Below are positions 8,549 to 15,878 of a stretch of DNA of 61,330 nt, piece after piece. Within the stretch, counting starts at the first letter, position 1. Each line of letters opens with the position of its first letter. A program made the translations under genes and the position numbers. The notes under the pieces are model-generated. The model was not told the origin of the DNA and did not search any database. It saw only the letters and a list, made by a program, of their open reading frames with translations. This stretch comes from Alphaproteobacteria bacterium (GTDB lineage Bacteria > Pseudomonadota > Alphaproteobacteria > Micropepsales > Micropepsaceae), in contig SHWE01000006.1 of the NCBI GenBank assembly GCA_009693985.1, forward strand, positions 1-61,330. The letters are read 5' to 3'.

Positions 8549-9958
8549 ATGAGTTAGGCAGACATCAACGCTGGCGGCATACAGGCACGGGCCAGCAGCA
8601 CACGGGGCTGGCGCGAGCTCTGGCTCAAGGAAGATTGGTGGGCGATCTGGCTCGGCCTTTCCATCGTCGCCATCGGCCTCATCCTCTTCGCCAATGGCAC
8701 CAGCTGGCGCTATGTCGGGGTGCTGCCGCCCCGTTGGACGGACCCGGCGGTGCTGAGCCAGCATTTCGCCGGCAACTGGCAGCGTTATGTCGTGCAATTC
8801 GTATTGTGGGCGGCGGCCTTCTCGGTGGCGCTCAGCACGATGGGCCGCAAGGTACGCGAGTTCCTCCCCGCCTTCGCGTTGCTCTATGCGATGTCGCTCG
8901 CCGTTTTCGTCATCGGACAATGGGAAACCGCAAATTTCTACGGCTTCGAGGCGCCGCTGGTGGCGCTGCTCTTGGGCCTCGCCATCGCCAATACCTACGG
9001 CCTGCCGCGCTCATTCGATGCCGGCTTCCGCGTCGAGTTCTACGTCAAGACCGCCATCGTGCTCTTGGGCGCGACCGTGCCGTTTACGCTGATCATCTGG
9101 GCGGGACCCGTTGCCATTGTGCAAGCCTCCATCGTCTCGCTCATTACCTTCGGCGTGATCTATTGGGTGGGCACGCGGCTCGGACTCGACCGCCGGCTCG
9201 CCGCGACGCTTGGCGTCGGCGGGGCGGTGTGCGGCGTATCGGCGGCGATTGCGATCTCGGGCGCGGTCGGCGGCAAGAAGGAAGACGCCCCCATCGCGAT
9301 CACGCTGGTGATCCTGTGGGCCATCGTGATGATCTTCGTGCTGCCCATCGTCGCGCACGCATTCAATCTGCCGGCGGGCGTCGGCGGCGCCTGGATCGGC
9401 ACCAGCGAATTCGCCGATGCCGCGGGCATCGCCGCGGCGCAGACCTACGCCAACATGGTCAACACCAGCAATCCCGCCGGCGGCACCGGCGATCAGGCGG
9501 TGCTCGCCTTCACGCTGATGAAAGTGGTCGGGCGCGATGTGTGGATCGGCATCTGGGCCTTCGTGCTCGCTATCGTCGCCACCACGCGCTGGGAACAGGG
9601 CCCGATGGGACGCAAAGCCAACGCCGCGGAAATCTGGTGGCGCTTCCCGAAATTCGTCATCGGCTTTTTTCTCGCCTCCATCATCATTACCTGGGTGACG
9701 CGCGATTATTCGCTCGCCGAACACAACAGAGAGGTGATCCCGGGCCTGGTCGCGCCGATCAAGGATTTGCGCAGCTGGGCGTTCATCTTCTGCTTCCTCT
9801 CGATCGGGCTGACCACGCGCTTCCGCGAACTTGCCGCGGCCGGCATCAAGCCGTTCATCGCCTTCAGTTCCGGCGTTGCGGTCAATGTCGTGCTCGGCTT
9901 CGTGCTTTCGGCCTATGTGTTCGCCACCTATTGGACCAATTTGAGCCTCGCCCCATGA
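8549..9958 (+). CDS. Putative sulfate exporter family transporter (YeiH-like), amber codon at codon 3
   Basis: This polytopic permease belongs to the YeiH/PSE family. Typical segments are KEDWWAIWLGL, the glycine-rich GVGGAVCGVSAAIAISGAVGG, the TSEFADAAG motif and AFTLMKVVGRDVWIGIWAF. The natural start is ATG 8549, with AGGGGA at 8534-8539 upstream. The third codon (8555-8557) is TAG. After it the frame is open and coding to 9958. The first usable start after the stop is GTG 8720, which would give 412 residues but lose the conserved first membrane helix. No ATG, GTG, TTG or CTG lies in frame between the TAG and 8720. The gene may be a recent pseudogene, a sequencing error or a case of reinitiation. 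Substrate is inferred from the family. Confidence 0.8.
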
Positions 9959-10176
9959 CGGGAGTAGCGGTGCCCGCGAAGTGCCGGAATTGCCGGCACT
10001 TCCGCAACGACCCGGCCTATTTGGAGGCCGCCATCAAGGGCCTCAGCGCGATGAGCTCGGCCTGGGGTTCTGTGCGCGCCGACGATGGGCTGTGCCTCCA
10101 TCATGATCGCTATCTCTCGGCGGAAGCCTCATGCCGCGATTTCCAGGCGGAGGCGGTCACCGCCATTTTGTGCTAG
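9955..10176 (+). CDS. Small Cys/His-rich protein, possible metal-binding
   Basis: A 73-residue protein whose ATG at 9955 overlaps the stop of the permease (ATGA), so it is translationally coupled to it. It contains C10-x2-C13-x-H15 near the start, C47-L-H49-H50 in the middle, C60 and a C-terminal Cys73. The pattern of a CxxC pair, then a GLC and a final SCRDF, is common in small zinc- or iron-binding proteins. There is no signal peptide or membrane segment. Its function is unknown; it could be an accessory factor of the permease. The coding frame looks real from composition and coupling. Confidence 0.6.
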   Translation: MTGVAVPAKCRNCRHFRNDPAYLEAAIKGLSAMSSAWGSVRADDGLCLHHDRYLSAEASCRDFQAEAVTAILC

Positions 10177-10178
10177 CC

Positions 10179-10202
10179 TTCCTCCCAATTTCCAGGGAGG
10201 AA
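10179..10202 (+). promoter_or_regulatory. Hairpin that contains the ribosome binding site of the next gene
   Basis: TTCCTCCC (10179-10186) and GGGAGGAA (10195-10202) form a perfect 8-bp stem with an 8-base loop. The right arm is the Shine-Dalgarno sequence for ATG 10209. The hairpin begins three bases after the stop of the upstream gene. Folding would hide the ribosome site; ribosomes finishing the upstream gene could open it. Confidence 0.55.
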
Positions 10203-10208
10203 CGATCC

Positions 10209-11291
10209 ATGAAGCGCGTGTCCACCGCTGTTGCCTTTGCCGCTCTCATGCTCACCGCGTCGGTGCCAGCTTCGGCCCAGAACAACGCGAACCTGCAAAT
10301 CATCTGGATCGACGTCGAGGGCGGAGCTGCCACTCTGTTCGTCTCGCCGTCCGGTCAATCGCTGCTGTTCGACACCGGCTATCCGGGCAATGGCGACCGC
10401 GACGCCAAGCGCATCTTCGCCGCCGCGCAGAAGGCGGGCCTCAGGCAGATCGATCATGTGGTGATCAGCCATTGGCATGGCGATCATGTCGGGGGTCTGG
10501 AAGCGCTCTCCAAGCTGATCCCGCTGGGACGGTTCTACGATCACGGCGACGGCGTCGAAACGGTCGATCGTCCGCGGCTTGAGGGCTACAAGGCGATTGC
10601 CGGCGCCAAGCGCACGATTCTGAAAGCCGGCGACACGATCCCGTTCCCCGGCGTTCAGACGCGCGTGCTGGTTTCCGAAGGTCCGGTGATCGCGACCCCG
10701 ATCAATGGCGGCGGAGCCAATGCGCTCTGCACCAATGCCGTGCGCCAAGCGCCGGCCGGCCCCGAGAACATCCGCATGGTCGGGCTTTCGGTCACTTACG
10801 GCAATTTCAAATTCGCCAGCCTCGGCGATCTCGATTGGTCACGCGAGATGGAGCTGGCCTGCCCGGTCAACAAGCTCGGCGCCGTCACCGTCTACACGAT
10901 CAACCGTCATGGCGGACTCGACAATTCCGGCGCGCCCGCTTTGCTCGGCGCCATCAAGCCGCAAGTGATGGTCGTCAATAACGGCCCCCGCAAAGGTCTC
11001 GGCGCCAAGGACGACCGCGTCAAGCCGATCGCGGCTCCAGGCAGCGCACCCTATGAGGCGAACGGCTATCTGCGGATGGCGAAGCTGCCGGGCATGGAAG
11101 GCATCTGGCAGGGACACCGCTCGCTGCTGGACAGCGATCCCGCCCACAACACCGCGCCGGACATGATCGCGAATCTCGAAGAAGGCCCGACGGACCAGGG
11201 ACATTCGATCACCGCGTCGGTCGCGGCAAACGGGTCGTTCACAATGACCAATGCGCGCAACGGATTCACCAGGACCTATATGGCGAAGTAG
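10209..11291 (+). CDS. Secreted MBL-fold metallo-hydrolase
   Basis: A 360-residue protein with a Sec signal peptide (cleaved near ASA-Q, residues 22-24). The metallo-beta-lactamase metal motif H88-W-H90-G-D92-H93 is intact, preceded by LLFDTGYPGNGDRDAKRI, the usual first strand pair. The layout resembles the ComEC/Rec2-like branch of the MBL fold, here as a free periplasmic domain. The reaction is likely hydrolysis of an ester or lactone, but the substrate is unknown. The start is fixed by AGGAGGAA seven bases upstream. The gene runs end to end with the convergent acyl-CoA ligase gene without any gap. Confidence 0.87.
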   Translation: MKRVSTAVAFAALMLTASVPASAQNNANLQIIWIDVEGGAATLFVSPSGQSLLFDTGYPGNGDRDAKRIFAAAQKAGLRQIDHVVISHWHGDHVGGLEALSKLIPLGRFYDHGDGVETVDRPRLEGYKAIAGAKRTILKAGDTIPFPGVQTRVLVSEGPVIATPINGGGANALCTNAVRQAPAGPENIRMVGLSVTYGNFKFASLGDLDWSREMELACPVNKLGAVTVYTINRHGGLDNSGAPALLGAIKPQVMVVNNGPRKGLGAKDDRVKPIAAPGSAPYEANGYLRMAKLPGMEGIWQGHRSLLDSDPAHNTAPDMIANLEEGPTDQGHSITASVAANGSFTMTNARNGFTRTYMAK

Positions 11292-12851
11292 TCAGCGCGC
11301 CGCCGTCAGCTCCGACCATTTTTCGCGCAGACGGTCGCGCAGGACCTTGCCGCGATCGCTCTTGGGCAATTCGTCGACGATGAAAAGCCGCTTCGGCCGC
11401 TTGGGCAGAGGCAGCTTCGCCGCGCAATAGCTGAGCACGGCTTCCGCGTCGTAGCCGGAATTGGGTTTCAACACCGCGAAGGCGACGACCTCCTCGCCAT
11501 AGATCGGATCGGGCACGCCGACCGACGCCGCATCGAGCACGCCGGGATGGGCGAGCAGGACGCCGTCGATCTCGACCGGCGAGATGTTGGCGCCGCCGCG
11601 GATGATGAGATCCTTGGCGCGCCCCGTGATGCGCACGAAGCCGTCTTCGTCGATGGAAGCAAGGTCGCCCGATTTGATCCAGCGTCCGCGCACGGGTTCG
11701 AGCGTGCCGTCGTCTTGCAGGAGACCAATGGCCGATTGCGGACCCGTCACGGCGATTTCGCCTTCGACACCCGGCGGACAGGGTTTGCCGTCGGCATCGA
11801 GAATGGCGAATTCCTGATGTTTGACTGGCGGACCGACCGTGCCGATACGGCGCTTGTAATGGCGGTTGCCGCAAATCCAGCCGACCTCGGACATGCCGTA
11901 GGCTTGCAGCAGCGTGACGCCGTACATTTTTTCGAAGCGCACCCATTGTTCGGGCGATAGCGGCGCCGAGCTCGAACTCATCAGGCGCAAAGTGGGGATG
12001 TCGCTTGCGCTGATATCGAGCGGCTTGTTCAGCATCATATTGATGACGGTCGGCACGCCGGCCGCGAAACTGATGCGGTATTTGCGGATCCAATCGAAGA
12101 AGCGGCTATGCGAAAAACGCCGCGCGATGTGCAGCGTCGTGCCCAATTGCAGGAACGGCATCAGGCTGAGCACCTGCGCCGAATTCCAGCCGAAGGAGCG
12201 ATATTCGAGCGCTCTGTCCTCTGCGGTGAGGCCGAGGAAATCGATGGTCGAAAGCCCGTTCAGCCAATAGGCGACGTGATCGTAGACGACGATCTTCGGC
12301 CGGTCGGTGGTGCCCGAGGTGCAGAAAATGCACGACACATCGAGCGGTTCGTTGCGTTCGGAGAGAGATGCCGGATCGGCGCCGCGCGCCAGATGCGCGA
12401 AGAATTCGTCGCTGGCATTCGTGAACGGCCCGAATCGGACGATAGGCGCGGCCGTACCAAAACGCAGCGCCGCGCTATCGAGGTCCTTGTGAACAAGGAT
12501 CAACGCGGGCGCGATGGAAGCCGTGAGCGCGGAGATATGCTCGGCGTTGAGCTCGATATTGAGCGGGCAGATGACGGCGCCGATGCGCCAGGTGGCGAAC
12601 CAGATCAGCAGTTTCTCGATACACTCATCCGATAGAAGAACGATGCGGCTGCCCTTGGCGAGCCCACGTTTCTTCAAATCGGCGGCGATGTCGGTAACGA
12701 GCGCTTCCAACTCGGCGAAATTCAGCGAGACATCCTGGTCGATATCGACAAGCGCGAGCCGTTCGGGATCGCGCGCAGCGTATGCCGTCAGCAATTCGGC
12801 GACGGGGCGGTAAGGAATCGCAAGGCTCTGATGGCCGAACGGATCGGACAT
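11292..12851 (-). CDS. Class I adenylate-forming enzyme (acyl-CoA ligase-like)
   Basis: A 519-residue ANL-superfamily protein. Motifs seen: the phosphate-binding loop TSGTTDRPK (residues 178-186; the usual second Gly is Asp), the AYGMSEVGW motif, KSGDLASIDEDGFVRITGR, and a C-terminal DRGKVLR with the catalytic Lys. Family members activate carboxylic acids as acyl-adenylates and pass them to CoA. The gene lies two bases downstream of a UbiD decarboxylase gene on the same strand, so the two form an operon and the ligase probably acts on an acid in the same pathway. The substrate cannot be read from the sequence. Confidence 0.9.
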   Translation of the reverse strand: MSDPFGHQSLAIPYRPVAELLTAYAARDPERLALVDIDQDVSLNFAELEALVTDIAADLKKRGLAKGSRIVLLSDECIEKLLIWFATWRIGAVICPLNIELNAEHISALTASIAPALILVHKDLDSAALRFGTAAPIVRFGPFTNASDEFFAHLARGADPASLSERNEPLDVSCIFCTSGTTDRPKIVVYDHVAYWLNGLSTIDFLGLTAEDRALEYRSFGWNSAQVLSLMPFLQLGTTLHIARRFSHSRFFDWIRKYRISFAAGVPTVINMMLNKPLDISASDIPTLRLMSSSSAPLSPEQWVRFEKMYGVTLLQAYGMSEVGWICGNRHYKRRIGTVGPPVKHQEFAILDADGKPCPPGVEGEIAVTGPQSAIGLLQDDGTLEPVRGRWIKSGDLASIDEDGFVRITGRAKDLIIRGGANISPVEIDGVLLAHPGVLDAASVGVPDPIYGEEVVAFAVLKPNSGYDAEAVLSYCAAKLPLPKRPKRLFIVDELPKSDRGKVLRDRLREKWSELTAAR

Positions 12852-12853
12852 TC

Positions 12854-14428
12854 TCAGTGGCCGGTCCGAGCCAGGATCTCCGTCCAGCCCTTCATGCGGT
12901 CCTTGACGTTCTTGATCTGCGCGATGCTGAAGAAATCCTCCAGCTTCACGCGGTCGACCGGATATTGCGGCCGCATGAAATCCTGCTCGAAGCCGTAAGG
13001 CACCGTCGCGTCGATTCCCATGCCGCCTTCATAGCGCGTGTTGCTGGCGGTCCATTCCTTATCGCCCGCCGTCATGCGCTCGGCCGGCATGAAGGTTTGC
13101 CCGCGTCCGCCCGGCGTCGGATTGAGGATGTCGGTGCGCGGGTTGACGCGCGTCGTCAGGGCCCACATCACCTCGTCCATGCTGTAGATATTGGTGTCTT
13201 CGCTGACCGCGATGGCGAAGCGCATCCCTTGCGAAGTCGACAGCAGCGCGGTCAGGAAATTGCGCTGCCAACCTTCTTCCAGCCGATTACGCTTCTTGAC
13301 CTGGATGATGACGCCGCCCCAATCGGTCATGCAGTACGGGATGTTCACGTCCTGGATCACGCCGGGCTGCATCCGGTTGCACAGCTCGAACATCGCCGCT
13401 TCCCGGATGGACGTGTCGATATTGTGCTCGTCCAGCGTGTGGGCGCCAAGGCAATAGATGATCGGCTTCGACTCCGGTTTGCGCATCGTGATTGCGGTGA
13501 CGTGGAAAGTGGGCGCCTTGTAGGACTTGCCCATATAGCCCGCCCATTCGGGATGGAAATGGTGCTTGCCCTGGGTGCCGTCGGCTTCGGCTTCCGCCGT
13601 TTCAAACCGCGTGTCGCGCGGATCGACATAGCCTTCCAGCACGATCTCGGCATCGGCAATCGCCATGGCATCGACCGTGCGCGCTTTGACGAGCCGCACC
13701 GGAAAGCCCTGCACCGCGCCGGCGACGCCGATCTCGTCGCAGCCATAGGGCAGGATCACATAATCGAACGCCGCGCCCGCCAGCAGCGTGCAGGCCGGCG
13801 GCACGCCAAAATTGAACGTCAGCGGCACGCGCGTCCGCTGCCGATGCGCCTCGCTCACCACCTGCCACATATGCGAGCCCGGCGAGATCTGGAACGTGCC
13901 GATATTGCCCCAGCGAAAATTCATCCGGTTGTAGCCGACATCGGTGCCGTCGCCGAAACTCGCGCCGGAAATGCAGCGGATGCCGGAACCGATGGTGGCT
14001 TCCTTTTCCAGCGCGGTGTGGCGGATGGCCACGAGATAGGGGTTCACATCGTTGGGCTGCTCGATCACGATCTCCTGGCAGGGCGCGGATTTTTGCGCGA
14101 TCTCCTCGCCCGGCAACGGCTTGTTGAGCGCGCGCGCCAGGCGATGGGTGCGGTCCTTGTCGTTCTCCCAGCCGAACATCCGGTTCATCACTTCGATATT
14201 GCCGAAGAGATTGGTCAGCACGCGGTGGTTGGGCTTGCCCTTCACGTTGTGGAACAAAGCCGGCGGGCCGCCATCCATCAGCTTCTGCAAGCCGGTGACT
14301 TCGAGGTCGGGATCGACCTCTTTTTCGGTCTCGATCAGGTCGCCGCGCTCTTTCAGCCAGGCGAGCGTCGAGCGCAAATCGATCAGATGCGCCGTATCGC
14401 GCGCTGCCGGGGGCGTTTTTTGGTCCAT
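12854..14428 (-). CDS. UbiD family decarboxylase (first copy)
   Basis: A 524-residue UbiD-like protein. These enzymes use prenylated FMN to decarboxylate (or carboxylate) aromatic or unsaturated acids. Recognisable segments are FGNIEVMNRMFGWENDKD, GSGIRCISGASFGDGTDVGYN, FNFGVPPACTLLAGA and HPEWAGYMG. In the active-site region, Glu294 aligns with the second Glu of the usual E-R-E set, but the residue five positions earlier is His289, not Glu, and there is a His-rich insert before it. GAAGGA precedes ATG 14428. No ubiX gene for cofactor synthesis is in the window. Family call firm; activity and direction open. Confidence 0.9.
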   Translation of the reverse strand: MDQKTPPAARDTAHLIDLRSTLAWLKERGDLIETEKEVDPDLEVTGLQKLMDGGPPALFHNVKGKPNHRVLTNLFGNIEVMNRMFGWENDKDRTHRLARALNKPLPGEEIAQKSAPCQEIVIEQPNDVNPYLVAIRHTALEKEATIGSGIRCISGASFGDGTDVGYNRMNFRWGNIGTFQISPGSHMWQVVSEAHRQRTRVPLTFNFGVPPACTLLAGAAFDYVILPYGCDEIGVAGAVQGFPVRLVKARTVDAMAIADAEIVLEGYVDPRDTRFETAEAEADGTQGKHHFHPEWAGYMGKSYKAPTFHVTAITMRKPESKPIIYCLGAHTLDEHNIDTSIREAAMFELCNRMQPGVIQDVNIPYCMTDWGGVIIQVKKRNRLEEGWQRNFLTALLSTSQGMRFAIAVSEDTNIYSMDEVMWALTTRVNPRTDILNPTPGGRGQTFMPAERMTAGDKEWTASNTRYEGGMGIDATVPYGFEQDFMRPQYPVDRVKLEDFFSIAQIKNVKDRMKGWTEILARTGH

Positions 14429-14606
14429 TCTCGCACGTCCTTCTCTGTCGGCCCCTTATGGCAGGGCCGCGCGCGGCTTTGAAGCACCTCTGCGCGGCTT
14501 CCATAATTTTACAACGGCAAGGCGCACCGATGTGAAATTTCGAACCTTGGGACCCCGCGACGGCCTGCCCTTCCGGGCCGGCACGAAACCGGTGTAAATC
14601 CAGAAG
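14429..14606. promoter_or_regulatory. Divergent intergenic region of the UbiD cluster
   Basis: This 178-base gap lies between the minus-strand UbiD-ligase pair and the plus-strand MFS operon, and must hold promoters for both directions. A locally AT-rich stretch (CCATAATTTTACAACGG, about 14501-14517) stands out. I found no convincing operator repeat. Confidence 0.4.
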
Positions 14607-15878
14607 ATGAACACCGCTTCTCCGGCCTATCGCTGGAACATCCTGCTTCTGCTGTCGGCCTCGCAGGCGATTGCCTATATCGACCGGGTCAATTTCTCGG
14701 TGGTCGGGCCGGAGCTGATCCGCGATCACGGTTTTTCCACCGCGACGTTCGGATTTCTGCAATCGGTTTTCAATTGGGCGTTCACCGCCTCGCTGCTGCT
14801 GGCCGGGCCGTTCACCGATTGGGTGCGGCCGCGGATTTCCTATCCGCTGGGCGTCGGGTTCTGGTCGCTGGCGACGGCGTTGTGCAGCACCAGCACGGCG
14901 TTCGTGCCGCTGGCGTTTTTCCGCGCACTGGTCGGAATCGGTGAGGCGCCGATGATTCCGTCCGGCTCGCGCGTCATCCGCGAGACCTTCCCGCAGAAGC
15001 AACGCGCCTTCGCGGTGGGCACGTTCTTCGCCGGCAATAAAATCGGCCTGACGCTGGGCATCCCCTTCGCCTCGATCGTGCTGGTGAATTGGGGATTCCA
15101 GTGGGTCTTCTATACGACGGGCTCGCTCGGCCTGTTGTGGCTGGCGTTGTGGTTTCTGGTCTACCGCGCGCCGCCGCGCGAGGTGGAAAAGCCGACGCAA
15201 GCCCAAGCGCAAATCCGCTGGTCGACCTTGCTGCGCTATCGCACCACGTGGGGCGTGATGCTCGGGCAAGCGGGCTATCTCTATATCTATTACGTCTTCG
15301 CCACCTGGTTGCCGGGCTATCTTGTTCTGCAACGCGGCATGTCGGTGCTGGCGACCGGCTTCGTCGGGATGCTGCCGTTCCTGATCGGCACCATCTGTGT
15401 CGTTCTTGGCGGCTGGGCGGGCGACCGGCTGATCGCGCGAGGCTGGCGCGTGACCATCGTGCGCAAGGGCTTCGGCGTCGGCGGCCTCTTAGGCGCTACC
15501 ATCTTCACCATCGCCGGGGCCTATAGCGAAGAGACCGTGCTCGCCGTGACTCTGCTGACGCTGTCGGTGGCGAGCTTCAGCTTCTCGACCGCGGCGCTCA
15601 ATTCCATGCCCATCGACGTGGCGCCGCCTCATATCGTGTCCTCGCTCGTCTCGTTGCAGAATTTCGGCGGCAATGTCGGCGGCTCCTTCGCGCCGGTGGT
15701 GACGGGCCTCTTGATCTCGTCATCGTCTGATTTCACGCTGCCGCTCTTGGTGGCGGCAGGCGTCGCGCTGGTGTTCGGCTGTGGCTCCTATGCGTTCATC
15801 GTCGGCGACCTCGACCGCCAATTGGTAGCGCCCGAGGATGAACCCGCGCTGCCGGTGGCGGCGAGGCGCGCCACATGA
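14607..15878 (+). CDS. MFS transporter (anion:cation symporter-like)
   Basis: A 423-residue permease with about 12 membrane helices. The first helix ends with AYIDRVNFSVVGPEL, the signature of the ACS (anion:cation symporter) branch that includes phthalate, tartrate, galactonate and glucarate permeases; GIGEAPMIPSGSRVI matches the family's helix-4 motif. It likely imports the organic acid that the following enzymes degrade. Its stop overlaps the start of the molybdopterin hydroxylase gene (ATGA at 15875). It is the first gene of a six-gene overlapping run up to 22708. The substrate is inferred only from family and context. Confidence 0.9.
   Translation: MNTASPAYRWNILLLLSASQAIAYIDRVNFSVVGPELIRDHGFSTATFGFLQSVFNWAFTASLLLAGPFTDWVRPRISYPLGVGFWSLATALCSTSTAFVPLAFFRALVGIGEAPMIPSGSRVIRETFPQKQRAFAVGTFFAGNKIGLTLGIPFASIVLVNWGFQWVFYTTGSLGLLWLALWFLVYRAPPREVEKPTQAQAQIRWSTLLRYRTTWGVMLGQAGYLYIYYVFATWLPGYLVLQRGMSVLATGFVGMLPFLIGTICVVLGGWAGDRLIARGWRVTIVRKGFGVGGLLGATIFTIAGAYSEETVLAVTLLTLSVASFSFSTAALNSMPIDVAPPHIVSSLVSLQNFGGNVGGSFAPVVTGLLISSSSDFTLPLLVAAGVALVFGCGSYAFIVGDLDRQLVAPEDEPALPVAARRAT

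Noticed and set aside
8555-8557. TAG read as pyrrolysine or another recoded amino acid
   Set aside because: No tRNA-Pyl or pyl genes are visible, the host type does not use it, and the codon is at position 3, away from any functional site.
8635-9954. Long plus-strand frame leading into the small Cys/His protein
   Set aside because: Upstream of 9955 this frame is an Arg-rich shadow of the permease gene. Only the last 73 codons, starting at the ATGA overlap, look like protein.
12782-14482. 566-residue plus-strand open frame opposite the first UbiD gene
   Set aside because: Typical GC-rich antisense shadow, very rich in His and Arg, with no ribosome site or recognisable domain.
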